Source of the DNA: Berkiella sp964594635
GTDB taxonomy: Bacteria; Pseudomonadota; Gammaproteobacteria; Berkiellales; Berkiellaceae
Assembly (NCBI GenBank): GCA_964594635.1
Contig: CAZQMV010000001.1
Coordinates: 186,001 to 250,000 of the forward strand
DNA: 64,000 bases
Direction: 5' to 3'
In this document: positions 42,576 through 50,700 of the stretch, in pieces
Numbering within the stretch: position 1 is the first letter of the stretch
Layout: each line of letters begins with the position of its first letter
Notes under the pieces: model-generated
Database searches by the model: none
What the model saw: only the letters and a program-made list of their open reading frames with translations
What the model was told of the DNA's origin: nothing
Translations under genes and position numbers: made by a program

Positions 42576-44068
42576 TGGGACATATACTGGGCGTTATTCA
42601 ATTTTTATTTAAATTTTTCTTTTATTTTTTGATTTTTATATTTGTTGTTTGTCTGATATTTGTGCTGATGTTGCTAAATTTTGATGTGAATAAGCATAAA
42701 GACAGCATTCAACAAGCATTTAAACGCGAGACGGGCTTAGATCTTATTATACAAGGTCCTATTCAAGCTGAATTTTTTCCGGAATTTAATGCACATTTTA
42801 GCCGCGTGGAAATCGTTAATGAAATGCGAGAATCACGTATGCGGCTATTTATTGAAGATGTACAAGTTAACATCGAAGTTTTGTCGTTATTTACGAATGT
42901 AGTCAAAGTGAATAACCTTGATGCCAGAGGGATGAATATTCAGCTTTTTGAAGGAAAGAACAACAAGCTTGATGTACAGATCGATTCCTTTTCAGGGCAG
43001 ATCATGTCATCGTTTCGTGAAATTGTGATCCCTTCATTTGTTTTAAAATCAGGCAATAATGCGATTTCAGGTGACTTTAAGTTGATGCTGTTATCCCAAG
43101 TGCCTATTGTGCAGGGGAATTTTAACTCACGACAGTTTAATCTGGATTTTAACGAACCTAAAGGATCATCCCAGAAATTCTTTAGCAATAAACCCATGAC
43201 ATTAGATTGGTTTAATAATTTGAATGGACAACTTTTCTGGCACTTTGACAATCTCTTTTTAGGCCAGATAAGTATTGAAGACACCAACATTCAGTTAACC
43301 TTTAAAGATAAAAATTTGGAAATGACACCTCGTGGCAAAGTGGCAGGTGGTGATCTGAGCGGTAAAATCCAAATCCAAAAAAGAGAAAACACTTTTCATG
43401 TGACCACCAATCTTAAGTTAAAAAATGCCATTGCCAGTGAGTTTTTCCAACAATTTTGGAAAAATGCGGCTTTGCTAAATGGTAAATTAGATATTCAATT
43501 TGAAGGTAAAAGCAGAGGGGGCGAACTCTCTACTTGGATGTCACATCTCTCAGGTCGCGGGTTAATTAGTATTAAGAATATGCAAATTCAAGATAGAGAT
43601 ATCGACACACGCTATGTTGATTTTTTTGCCGCTATTTGGAAATCGTTAAACCCCTCAAAAAAAGGCACATCGTTAGAGTGTGTTGCCATGTTACTGAAAG
43701 CCGAGGATGGTACAGTCAAAGCCAAAGAAACCATTGCGATGCAAACGAGCGATGTCTATGCCTTAGGTGGTGGGACGGTCGATCTGAAGAACGAGACTAT
43801 CGATTTAATGTTTGATTTGTATCCGCGTACCCAAGCGAATTTAGAAATAGGTTCGTTTGATCAAGTGATTTATGTCAAAGGGACGTTGGCCCAACCAGAA
43901 TGGATCAAAAGTCCTAAAGGCATGATAAAAGAAGGTGGTACGGTATTATTGGGTGCCGTAACAAGTGGCATCAGTATTCTTGCTGAAAAGATGTTAAAAA
44001 TTGTAAGTCAGAAAAGTTCGCCCTGTCAGCAGGTTTTGGCAGAAGCATTTGAAGAAACAAACGATTGA
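42575..44068 (+). CDS. AsmA-family inner-membrane protein
   Basis: A 497-residue AsmA-like protein. It has one N-terminal membrane helix (FFYFLIFIFVVCLIFVLMLL), then DVNKHKDSIQQAFKRETG and a long beta-rich periplasmic region. The C-terminal AsmA signature lies in LGGGTVDLKNETIDLMFDLY and VYVKGTLAQPE-type segments. AsmA-like proteins are implicated in phospholipid transport to the outer membrane. It is translationally coupled to the Sel1 gene (TAATG). Its stop overlaps a strong promoter for the next gene. Confidence 0.85.
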   Translation: MGHILGVIQFLFKFFFYFLIFIFVVCLIFVLMLLNFDVNKHKDSIQQAFKRETGLDLIIQGPIQAEFFPEFNAHFSRVEIVNEMRESRMRLFIEDVQVNIEVLSLFTNVVKVNNLDARGMNIQLFEGKNNKLDVQIDSFSGQIMSSFREIVIPSFVLKSGNNAISGDFKLMLLSQVPIVQGNFNSRQFNLDFNEPKGSSQKFFSNKPMTLDWFNNLNGQLFWHFDNLFLGQISIEDTNIQLTFKDKNLEMTPRGKVAGGDLSGKIQIQKRENTFHVTTNLKLKNAIASEFFQQFWKNAALLNGKLDIQFEGKSRGGELSTWMSHLSGRGLISIKNMQIQDRDIDTRYVDFFAAIWKSLNPSKKGTSLECVAMLLKAEDGTVKAKETIAMQTSDVYALGGGTVDLKNETIDLMFDLYPRTQANLEIGSFDQVIYVKGTLAQPEWIKSPKGMIKEGGTVLLGAVTSGISILAEKMLKIVSQKSSPCQQVLAEAFEETND

Positions 44069-44094
44069 CACCTGTTTGTTAACTGACCTATAAT
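44065..44094 (+). promoter_or_regulatory. Consensus sigma70 promoter before the 70-residue gene
   Basis: TTGACA (44065-44070), an 18-base spacer and TATAAT (44089-44094): both hexamers are perfect. It overlaps the stop codon of the AsmA-like gene. Confidence 0.8.
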
Positions 44095-44140
44095 GAAAGT
44101 GATCCTTAATCAAAGCTTTTGATTTTTAAGGGAAAAACAT

Positions 44141-44353
44141 ATGAAACGCACGGCTAAATACGCGAAAATCCGCCAAATGAAAGAAGATGGCGTTACCGTC
44201 ATCAATATTTTAGGCCTCGACAACCATCCCCGTGCCTTCAAGCGCGCCTACGAGCAGGTGCAGCAGGACATTGTTAAAAACCGATATAAGTTCATTTCAG
44301 CAGGGGAGCCAGAACCCGTAATACGGGTCACTCACAGCTTCGAGATCCACTGA
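44141..44353 (+). CDS. Small basic protein, function unknown
   Basis: A 70-residue protein rich in Lys/Arg (MKRTAKYAKIRQMKEDGVTV, then a RAFKRAYEQVQQDIVKN helix). I do not recognise it. It is well supported as a gene: a perfect sigma70 promoter lies about 45 bases upstream, and AAGGGA sits just before the ATG. No membrane segment or signal is seen. A palindromic repeat follows within 55 bases. Confidence 0.7.
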   Translation: MKRTAKYAKIRQMKEDGVTVINILGLDNHPRAFKRAYEQVQQDIVKNRYKFISAGEPEPVIRVTHSFEIH

Positions 44354-44404
44354 TTCTTCCCAATTTACGCTTACGCTTATGCGTTGTGGGTTGCGGATCT
44401 TATT

Positions 44405-44428
44405 CCTTCTCCCGCTTGCGGGGGAGGG
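44405..44428. repeat. Palindromic CTCCCGC/GCGGGGGAG repeat, copy 1
   Basis: CCTTCTCCCGC (44405-44415), two bases, then GCGGGGGAGGG (44418-44428). The same hairpin with one extra loop base occurs at 63158-63182. Both copies follow a gene end by about 45-55 bases. Confidence 0.7.
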
Positions 44429-44445
44429 GAAAGAGCCAGTAAGAA

Positions 44446-44467
44446 TCAGAAATGGATGTCCTATGAT
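44446..44467 (+). repeat. Direct repeat R1 beside the GNAT gene
   Basis: A 22-bp unit with core AGAAATGGATGTCCTATG, identical to R3 (44972-44993) and matching R2 (44945-44964) over its first 19 bases. R1 lies just left of the GNAT gene; R2 and R3 lie to its right in the same orientation. Confidence 0.75.
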
Positions 44468-44472
44468 GATTT

Positions 44473-44892
44473 TTAAAACAAATCTTTGCGCAGAAAGTAG
44501 AAAATGGAGTCTTTCATAAAGCCTTTTCTGGCCAGCTCTACGCTGTATCCCAGTTTCTGATAAAACCCTAGGGCTTCAAAGTCCATGGTATTCACTGCTG
44601 CAAACGTGCAACCATTTTCCTTGCCATAGGCTTCTGCAGCCTGCATCAGCTGAGTGCCATAGCCTTGGCGGCGCAGTGGCTCTGATAGCCATAACTGCTC
44701 GACATACATGCAGCCATAAAAGAGTGCGCCATTACAGCCGCCAATAATGTTGCCTTGTTCATCACGAATGAAATGGGCAAAGGTTTCAATTGGGGGAAGG
44801 TCGCGCTGTGTTTTGGCATAAGCGATGATCCCTTTACCAAGGACATCCACATCAGTAGGTTTGGGGTTAGCTTCGAATGAGAGGGTATACAT
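44473..44892 (-). CDS. GNAT-family N-acetyltransferase
   Basis: A 139-residue acetyl-CoA-dependent acetyltransferase. The pyrophosphate-binding motif A is EQLWLSEPLRRQGYGTQLMQ (Q/RxxGxG), preceded by strand IIGGCNGALFYGCMYV, and the C-terminal motif B region is LGFYQKLGYSVEL. The substrate cannot be told from sequence. It is a lone minus-strand gene bracketed by short direct repeats, which may mark an acquired segment. Confidence 0.88.
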   Translation of the reverse strand: MYTLSFEANPKPTDVDVLGKGIIAYAKTQRDLPPIETFAHFIRDEQGNIIGGCNGALFYGCMYVEQLWLSEPLRRQGYGTQLMQAAEAYGKENGCTFAAVNTMDFEALGFYQKLGYSVELARKGFMKDSIFYFLRKDLF

Positions 44893-44944
44893 GGGGCACC
44901 TTTTTACGCTGATAAGGTTATAGATGATAATGCATTCAGAAACA

Positions 44945-44993
44945 TTCAGAAATGGATGTCCTATAACGCTTTCAGAAATGGATGTCCTATGAT
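44945..44993 (+). repeat. Direct repeats R2 and R3 beside the GNAT gene
   Basis: R2 (44945-44964) and R3 (44971-44993) share TTCAGAAATGGATGTCCTAT and lie 26 bases apart, right of the GNAT gene. R1 at 44446-44467 is the left copy. All three are in the same orientation. Confidence 0.75.
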
Positions 44994-45092
44994 TATTTAG
45001 ATAATCAACAAACTAAATGCCTAACACCTTGCATTACCTACGGTTCTTGTTAATACTCACACCCAAAATGCGACTTCCATAGAGTAGGTACC

Positions 45093-45977
45093 ATGCAAAC
45101 GATTAAATGGGTTGATACCCCTGCGGTTACTAAAGCCCCTCTGCCACCCGCAAGCACCGAGAAGAAGATCGCTCGACTTGAGAAGAAGCTCTTACATTAC
45201 ACCGGTAAGGCGATTGGCGATTATGGGATGATCCAGCAAGGGGATAAGATTTTAGTTTGCGTCTCAGGCGGTAAAGACTCCATCACCATGTTGTTGATGC
45301 TAGATGCTCTACGCAAACGTGCCCCGTTAAAGTTTGAAATCATGGCGTTTACCCTCGATCAGGCACAGCCTGGCTGGGACGATAAAGGCTTACGCCACTT
45401 TTTTGAAGTGCGCAATATTCCTTATAAAGTCATTCGTGAAGATACCTATACCATTGTTAAAGAGAAGATCCCGGAAAACAGCACCTACTGTAGTCTTTGT
45501 TCGCGTTTAAGACGGGGGATCATCTATCGTTATGCTGAAGAGAACGGCTTTACCAAAATCGCTCTAGGGCATCATCGTGACGATTTAATCACCTCGTTGT
45601 TAATGTCGATTTTCTATAACGGCAATATTCGCTCTATGCCGCCCAAATTGCTGTCAGACAACAAAAAGCATATCGTGATCCGCCCCTTAAGCTATTGCCA
45701 AGAAAAGGATATTGCAGAATATGCTAAATTAAGAGAGTTCCCGATCATCCCTTGTAATCTGTGTGGTTCCCAAGAAAACCTCGCTCGCAAGAAGGTAAAA
45801 CGATTAATTAACACGTTGGCGATTGAGAACCCAAAGATCCCCAGTAATATTTTAGGCTCACTCCAGGCAGTTAAAGTTAGTCAACTCATGGATAAGAGCT
45901 TATGGGACTTTAAAGGCCTAAAGGTCGAAAATTCAAATATCGCCAGTGAAGAGCTATCCTTAGAGGAAGCTTTGTAA
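45093..45977 (+). CDS. ttcA: tRNA 2-thiocytidine biosynthesis protein TtcA
   Basis: Fe-S-dependent PP-loop enzyme that thiolates C32 of some tRNAs. It has 294 residues. The PP-loop SGGKDS is at about residues 58-63 (VCVSGGKDSITMLLML), the cysteine pair is in STYCSLCSRLRRGIIY, and the helical GHHRDD motif follows; a further CNLCGSQENLARKK motif lies near residue 226. Length and motif order fit TtcA. The next gene starts 21 bases downstream. Confidence 0.95.
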   Translation: MQTIKWVDTPAVTKAPLPPASTEKKIARLEKKLLHYTGKAIGDYGMIQQGDKILVCVSGGKDSITMLLMLDALRKRAPLKFEIMAFTLDQAQPGWDDKGLRHFFEVRNIPYKVIREDTYTIVKEKIPENSTYCSLCSRLRRGIIYRYAEENGFTKIALGHHRDDLITSLLMSIFYNGNIRSMPPKLLSDNKKHIVIRPLSYCQEKDIAEYAKLREFPIIPCNLCGSQENLARKKVKRLINTLAIENPKIPSNILGSLQAVKVSQLMDKSLWDFKGLKVENSNIASEELSLEEAL

Positions 45978-45998
45978 CAAGCAAGTATAGGAACAGGG

Positions 45999-47660
45999 AT
46001 GGCTGAAAACGACCCAAGGCTCATTGAAAATCCGGTCAGATTATCAGAATCCAAACTCTGGGAAATTCAACGCAATTATTTTGCGAATATGGGTATTCAA
46101 GCTTGGAAAGAGGAAGTTCCCTGTTATATTTCCAGTAATGCGTTTATTGGTTATCACTACGCTAACCTTGTCGTTGAATACATCAAAGATACCGTTAAAC
46201 ATCATCCCAAAACCGCCCATGAGACTTTTTATATTGCAGAATTAGGTGCAGGGACGGGGAAGTTTAGTTTTTATTTTCTAAAGGCTTTTAAAGAATTATT
46301 AGAAATTCATCGGTTAACAGAGCAAAAATTTTGTTATGTGATCACCGATATTGCAGAAAAAAATCTCGAATTTTGCGAAAAAAATGCCTGCTTTCAAACC
46401 TATATTAAAGAGAAAGAACTTGATTTTGCTTTATTTAATGTCGAAGATAGTAAAGATTTTGAACTGCGACTTTGCAAAAAAAGCTATTCTGAATTACGTA
46501 CCAGCACGCCTTTAATTATTTTTGCGAATTATACTTTTGATTGTATTAAACAAGATACGTTTGAGATAACAGATGGCAAACTTCAAGAAGTCAAAGTAGG
46601 TTTACGTAGCCGTTATAAAGATTTTAACATTGAAAAAGCAAAGCATTTGAATGATTTGCAATTTAATTTTAAAAACTATGATATCGATCTTGCGACTTAT
46701 TATCAAAATCCCTATTTGAATGAAATATTGCAAGATTATGCAACCCAATTAAAAGACGAAGAAGCGGTTTTAATGATTCCATTGGGGGCGATTCAATTTC
46801 TGGATCATTTAAAAGTACTGACCCATGGTAAATATTTTATGATTGTGGGGGATAAAGGCACCTCGCAACTGATGCGTATTCCTTATTTAGATAAAAAATA
46901 TCGTATGACTTACGATGGTTGTTATTCGTTTTTTGTGAATTTACACTGCATGGGTGAATTTATTAAGAAAAATGGGGGCGATTGCTTATTAACGGGTAAT
47001 GATAACAACTTTAAAGTCAGCCTATTTAGCCAAGGTGCATCCTTTTATGAACTCAAAAATACCAATGCATGCTATAACACCTATATTGAGCGCTTAGGCC
47101 CTGATGAATATTGTTATATTTATGATGAGTATTTATCAAATAGCTATCGCTTTAACATTCGCTCGCTGATGTCATTTTTAAGATTAAGCCAATGGGATAG
47201 TTACGCTTATTCTGCTATTCACGACAGATTAATTGAATTGTTACCGATAGCCGATCGTTCGGTGCTTGAAGATGTGAAGCGTGATCTCCGCAAAGTGCAT
47301 GATAATATTTATCATTTGAATATTGGTGATGACATTTATAATTACTTGGGTATTTTCTATCAAACCCAAGGTATTGATGACACCGCCCTAGAATTATATC
47401 AACAATCTATTGCTGTTTTTGGTGACAGGCCTGCACCGCATAATAATATGGCTTTGATCTATGACAAAGAGCGAAATACCGCAAAGGCCTTATTTCATTA
47501 TGAAAAGGCACATAAGCTCGATAAGAAGAACAAATTCGCGGCCAAAAGAGTTACCCAGCTCACGGGTAGATTCAATGTGTATACATTTATGCCAATCATA
47601 AAACTAGCGGTGGTGATAGGCGTCTTAGGGCTAGTGATGTTTTTATTAGGTCGTCATTAG
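45999..47660 (+). CDS. Tail-anchored methyltransferase-like protein with TPR, function unknown
   Basis: A 553-residue protein. Residues 78-150 resemble a class I SAM-dependent methyltransferase (motif I YIAELGAGTGKFSFYFLKAF, then CYVITDIAEKNLEFCEKNAC). A middle region of about 300 residues is not recognised. Near residues 450-515 are TPR-like helices (NYLGIFYQTQGIDDTALELY, NMALIYDKERNTAKALFHYE). A single membrane helix is at the extreme C-terminus (IKLAVVIGVLGLVMFLLGRH), giving a tail-anchor arrangement. The target is unknown; a secreted, host-membrane-inserted enzyme is possible but unproven. Confidence 0.75.
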   Translation: MAENDPRLIENPVRLSESKLWEIQRNYFANMGIQAWKEEVPCYISSNAFIGYHYANLVVEYIKDTVKHHPKTAHETFYIAELGAGTGKFSFYFLKAFKELLEIHRLTEQKFCYVITDIAEKNLEFCEKNACFQTYIKEKELDFALFNVEDSKDFELRLCKKSYSELRTSTPLIIFANYTFDCIKQDTFEITDGKLQEVKVGLRSRYKDFNIEKAKHLNDLQFNFKNYDIDLATYYQNPYLNEILQDYATQLKDEEAVLMIPLGAIQFLDHLKVLTHGKYFMIVGDKGTSQLMRIPYLDKKYRMTYDGCYSFFVNLHCMGEFIKKNGGDCLLTGNDNNFKVSLFSQGASFYELKNTNACYNTYIERLGPDEYCYIYDEYLSNSYRFNIRSLMSFLRLSQWDSYAYSAIHDRLIELLPIADRSVLEDVKRDLRKVHDNIYHLNIGDDIYNYLGIFYQTQGIDDTALELYQQSIAVFGDRPAPHNNMALIYDKERNTAKALFHYEKAHKLDKKNKFAAKRVTQLTGRFNVYTFMPIIKLAVVIGVLGLVMFLLGRH

Positions 47661-47748
47661 ATCTGCATCATCTGTGTAGTTACATGTATTATTGAACTTT
47701 ATGCCACCATTTTGAGCCTAACACTAAAGCGGGCAAAATGAGTGAAAT

Positions 47749-50700
47749 ATGATTGGACAATTTTTAGATAAACTCGATGACACTCTTTACAAAGATTGGC
47801 ATCATCAAGCGGATGCTTTATGCATATGTCTTAACGAAGCTTTCGATAATATCCAGTTTGACTCCACCAAGCATCCTGATTTAGCCAAGATCAAAGCATC
47901 TCTTGATGCAATAAATATAAATAAGCAATTAAGCCGCCAAGCCTATGTCCAACATATTAAAGATATTAAAGAACAGCTAGATAAATATGCCATTCATAAA
48001 GATTACGACAATGTGGCACTAAATCATTTCATTTTTCAAGCCCATCGTTCGTTTGGTTGGTTAATGATGCTGTTGTTTACCGATTATAATAAATACGCCA
48101 AAGCAGCATTGAATCCTTCAAATAAAGTGCAACCAACACCCCAATCTGATCTGATTAAAGATTTTGCAATAAAATTAGGTGCAAACTATGCAGTCGACAA
48201 TTTACATGAGCTATTTTACCAACAGGTCGGTCAATATATGCAATTGCAAGCCGAGGATATAAAACGGCAACCTAAAATTCAAATCAAGGAAGTTATAGAT
48301 TACAGTAAAATAACTAAACCAGTCTCGTTGTTAGAGCAAATATTGGGTGCCTTGAAATATGCAGAGCTTGATAGTCAGTTATTAATACAAAAACCAGAAG
48401 ATATTTCACGCTACTTATCTGAACAAATTTATGGTTTGATGTTTAAATCAATGTATTCCTCAATTGCGTCAATGGAAGAAACTTTAGATAAAATAAACAA
48501 GTTAGCAGAAAGCGGGAAATCAACACAAGAAATAGAGGAGTTAAGACAGCGTCTTCTAAATGATGCTCAACTTTCTGAAATCGATCAACCTGAAGCCAGA
48601 GCTTACAGAAATCGAGTGGCAGTCTTGATGGGATTTAAAGATGCTAAAGATCTGTATGACAATTTTAAAAAGCTTGGAACGCAAGACGGGTTTCTGCATT
48701 TTAAAGATAATCTGAAGCAATTTACCAGTTATGCCAATCAAGCGATTTTAGTTGATCTTGATCCTCTCGAAAATATGAAAAAAGAAATAAGCAATGAAAA
48801 CGAGAGAGTCAAACGCAAGATGAGTAAAGCGCATTATGCCCAGCACAATTTGAATTATATTAATCAATGTATGTATCGAGCGACTAATTTGATATTTACT
48901 TTAAATGGGGCCCAAATCGCTAGAAATATAGCTCAGCACGTTGCTCAAGATTTTTTGGATCCTAAAAGGCTTGTGGGTGATAATCCAGGTATCATGATGC
49001 AAATGGCAATCCAAGCTGCAGATTTAGTAGCCAATCGCTTCAATTATAAGAAATATTTTGAAATTTGTGGATTAAGTAGATTGCAAGAGGACTTATCTTC
49101 ATTAGAAAGTCGGTACCTTGACGCAAATCGAGCAATCAATGAACAATGGTTGGAAAAATGGGTAAATCAAATTGATGAACATCATAAACAACGTGAAGCA
49201 TTGATTGCGAAAGCGCAAAAAAGTGATTTTGAAACAGATCCTTTTATGGTTGAATATGTAGAGAATATGGTTTTGTATAAAGATGCACTACTTGGTTTTC
49301 ATGAAGTAAAAACATTGTCTGAACATAACGCTAAATTTATCTTAAAAAACAAACAATACAATGATGTGAAGTTAAAACATAAGCATTTTACTGAGGCATT
49401 TACCATCGGCAGTCGAACTTACCTTAATGAGAAATCTGTAGCGGAACTCGATGCAATCATTGATAAAAAAGAAGCTGCTATACGCGTTTTATCAGATTCA
49501 TATGCTACACACGTCTCTAAAGTCTCTTCTCTCAATGTCGAGATTAATCAGGAAACAAGAAGGTTAACAACCACGATTGGTGGAGCTTTTCAACGGTTTG
49601 GTGAAAAAATTGCAGGATTTTTTAAGATAAAAACCAAAGCGGTTAAAGAAAGAGAAGCAAGACACCAAGCGATAAAAGTAGAAAATAGGAAAATGGATGT
49701 AATTGGTATACAACTTAATACTGAAATGGAAATATTAAATTATGCCAAAGAGCAAAAAGCATTTATTCAATCATTGAATGAGCAAAGCATTCTGGAGTTA
49801 AAAAAGAGCATTATTGACTTAACAAGTGAGTATAACCAAAGTTATCAGCAGCTTTACACAAATGTGATGCAAAGTACATCGATGAATACTTCATTTGATT
49901 TATTTGCTGCTCAGCAACAACATGCCGCATTAAAAAATAAATTAATTAAATCAATTCAAACGTTAAATATGAAGATGATAGATAAGGGTATCGATATTCC
50001 ATTGGCTGAGCTAGAAATATTCTTAAGTAAATGCAAAGAAGCACAATTGCTTATTGCACAATACAATGCCCATATTGTCGGAGAAGATAAAAATAAAGCG
50101 AATCGTTTGACGAGTGAGATGCAATTGTTAATCGATCAATTGGCAAAACAGCTAGATATAAAGTACAAGCATGCGCAACAAGAATATTTACAGAACTGCA
50201 AAAGCAAAGTTGTGGCGCTGTTTGCACAAAATCAAATGGAAAACATAGCCGATCCTTATTTATTAGTATCAATGGATCCAGAAATCCCTCAAGAAATGCT
50301 CACTCAGGAAAACCGCCGTCTATTCAATCAGTTTATTCGAGATGAATTTATCACTTTCCTGAATAAAGCAACCAATGCACGTCAGCAATATAAGCAATTA
50401 GAGCAATTGTTTAAGCAACTACGTTTAGGCTATCATAGAGTCAATAATAAAGCCGATCCAGATGATAATGATGTTAGTCTTAAAGAACATTATCAGTACT
50501 TATCAAATGTTGTGAGTAGCCAATTAGAAGCATTATCAAAAAGTCATAGTGATTTAACATTTAACGAACAAAAAAATGAATTGTACGACTTAGATACGAC
50601 TTTTGTTGAATATTTGAAGCAGTATGAAAGCCAAGCTAAACAATTTGCTATAGATGAATCTAGCTATAATTCTATTTTTTTTAATCCCTTTGGATGGCGA

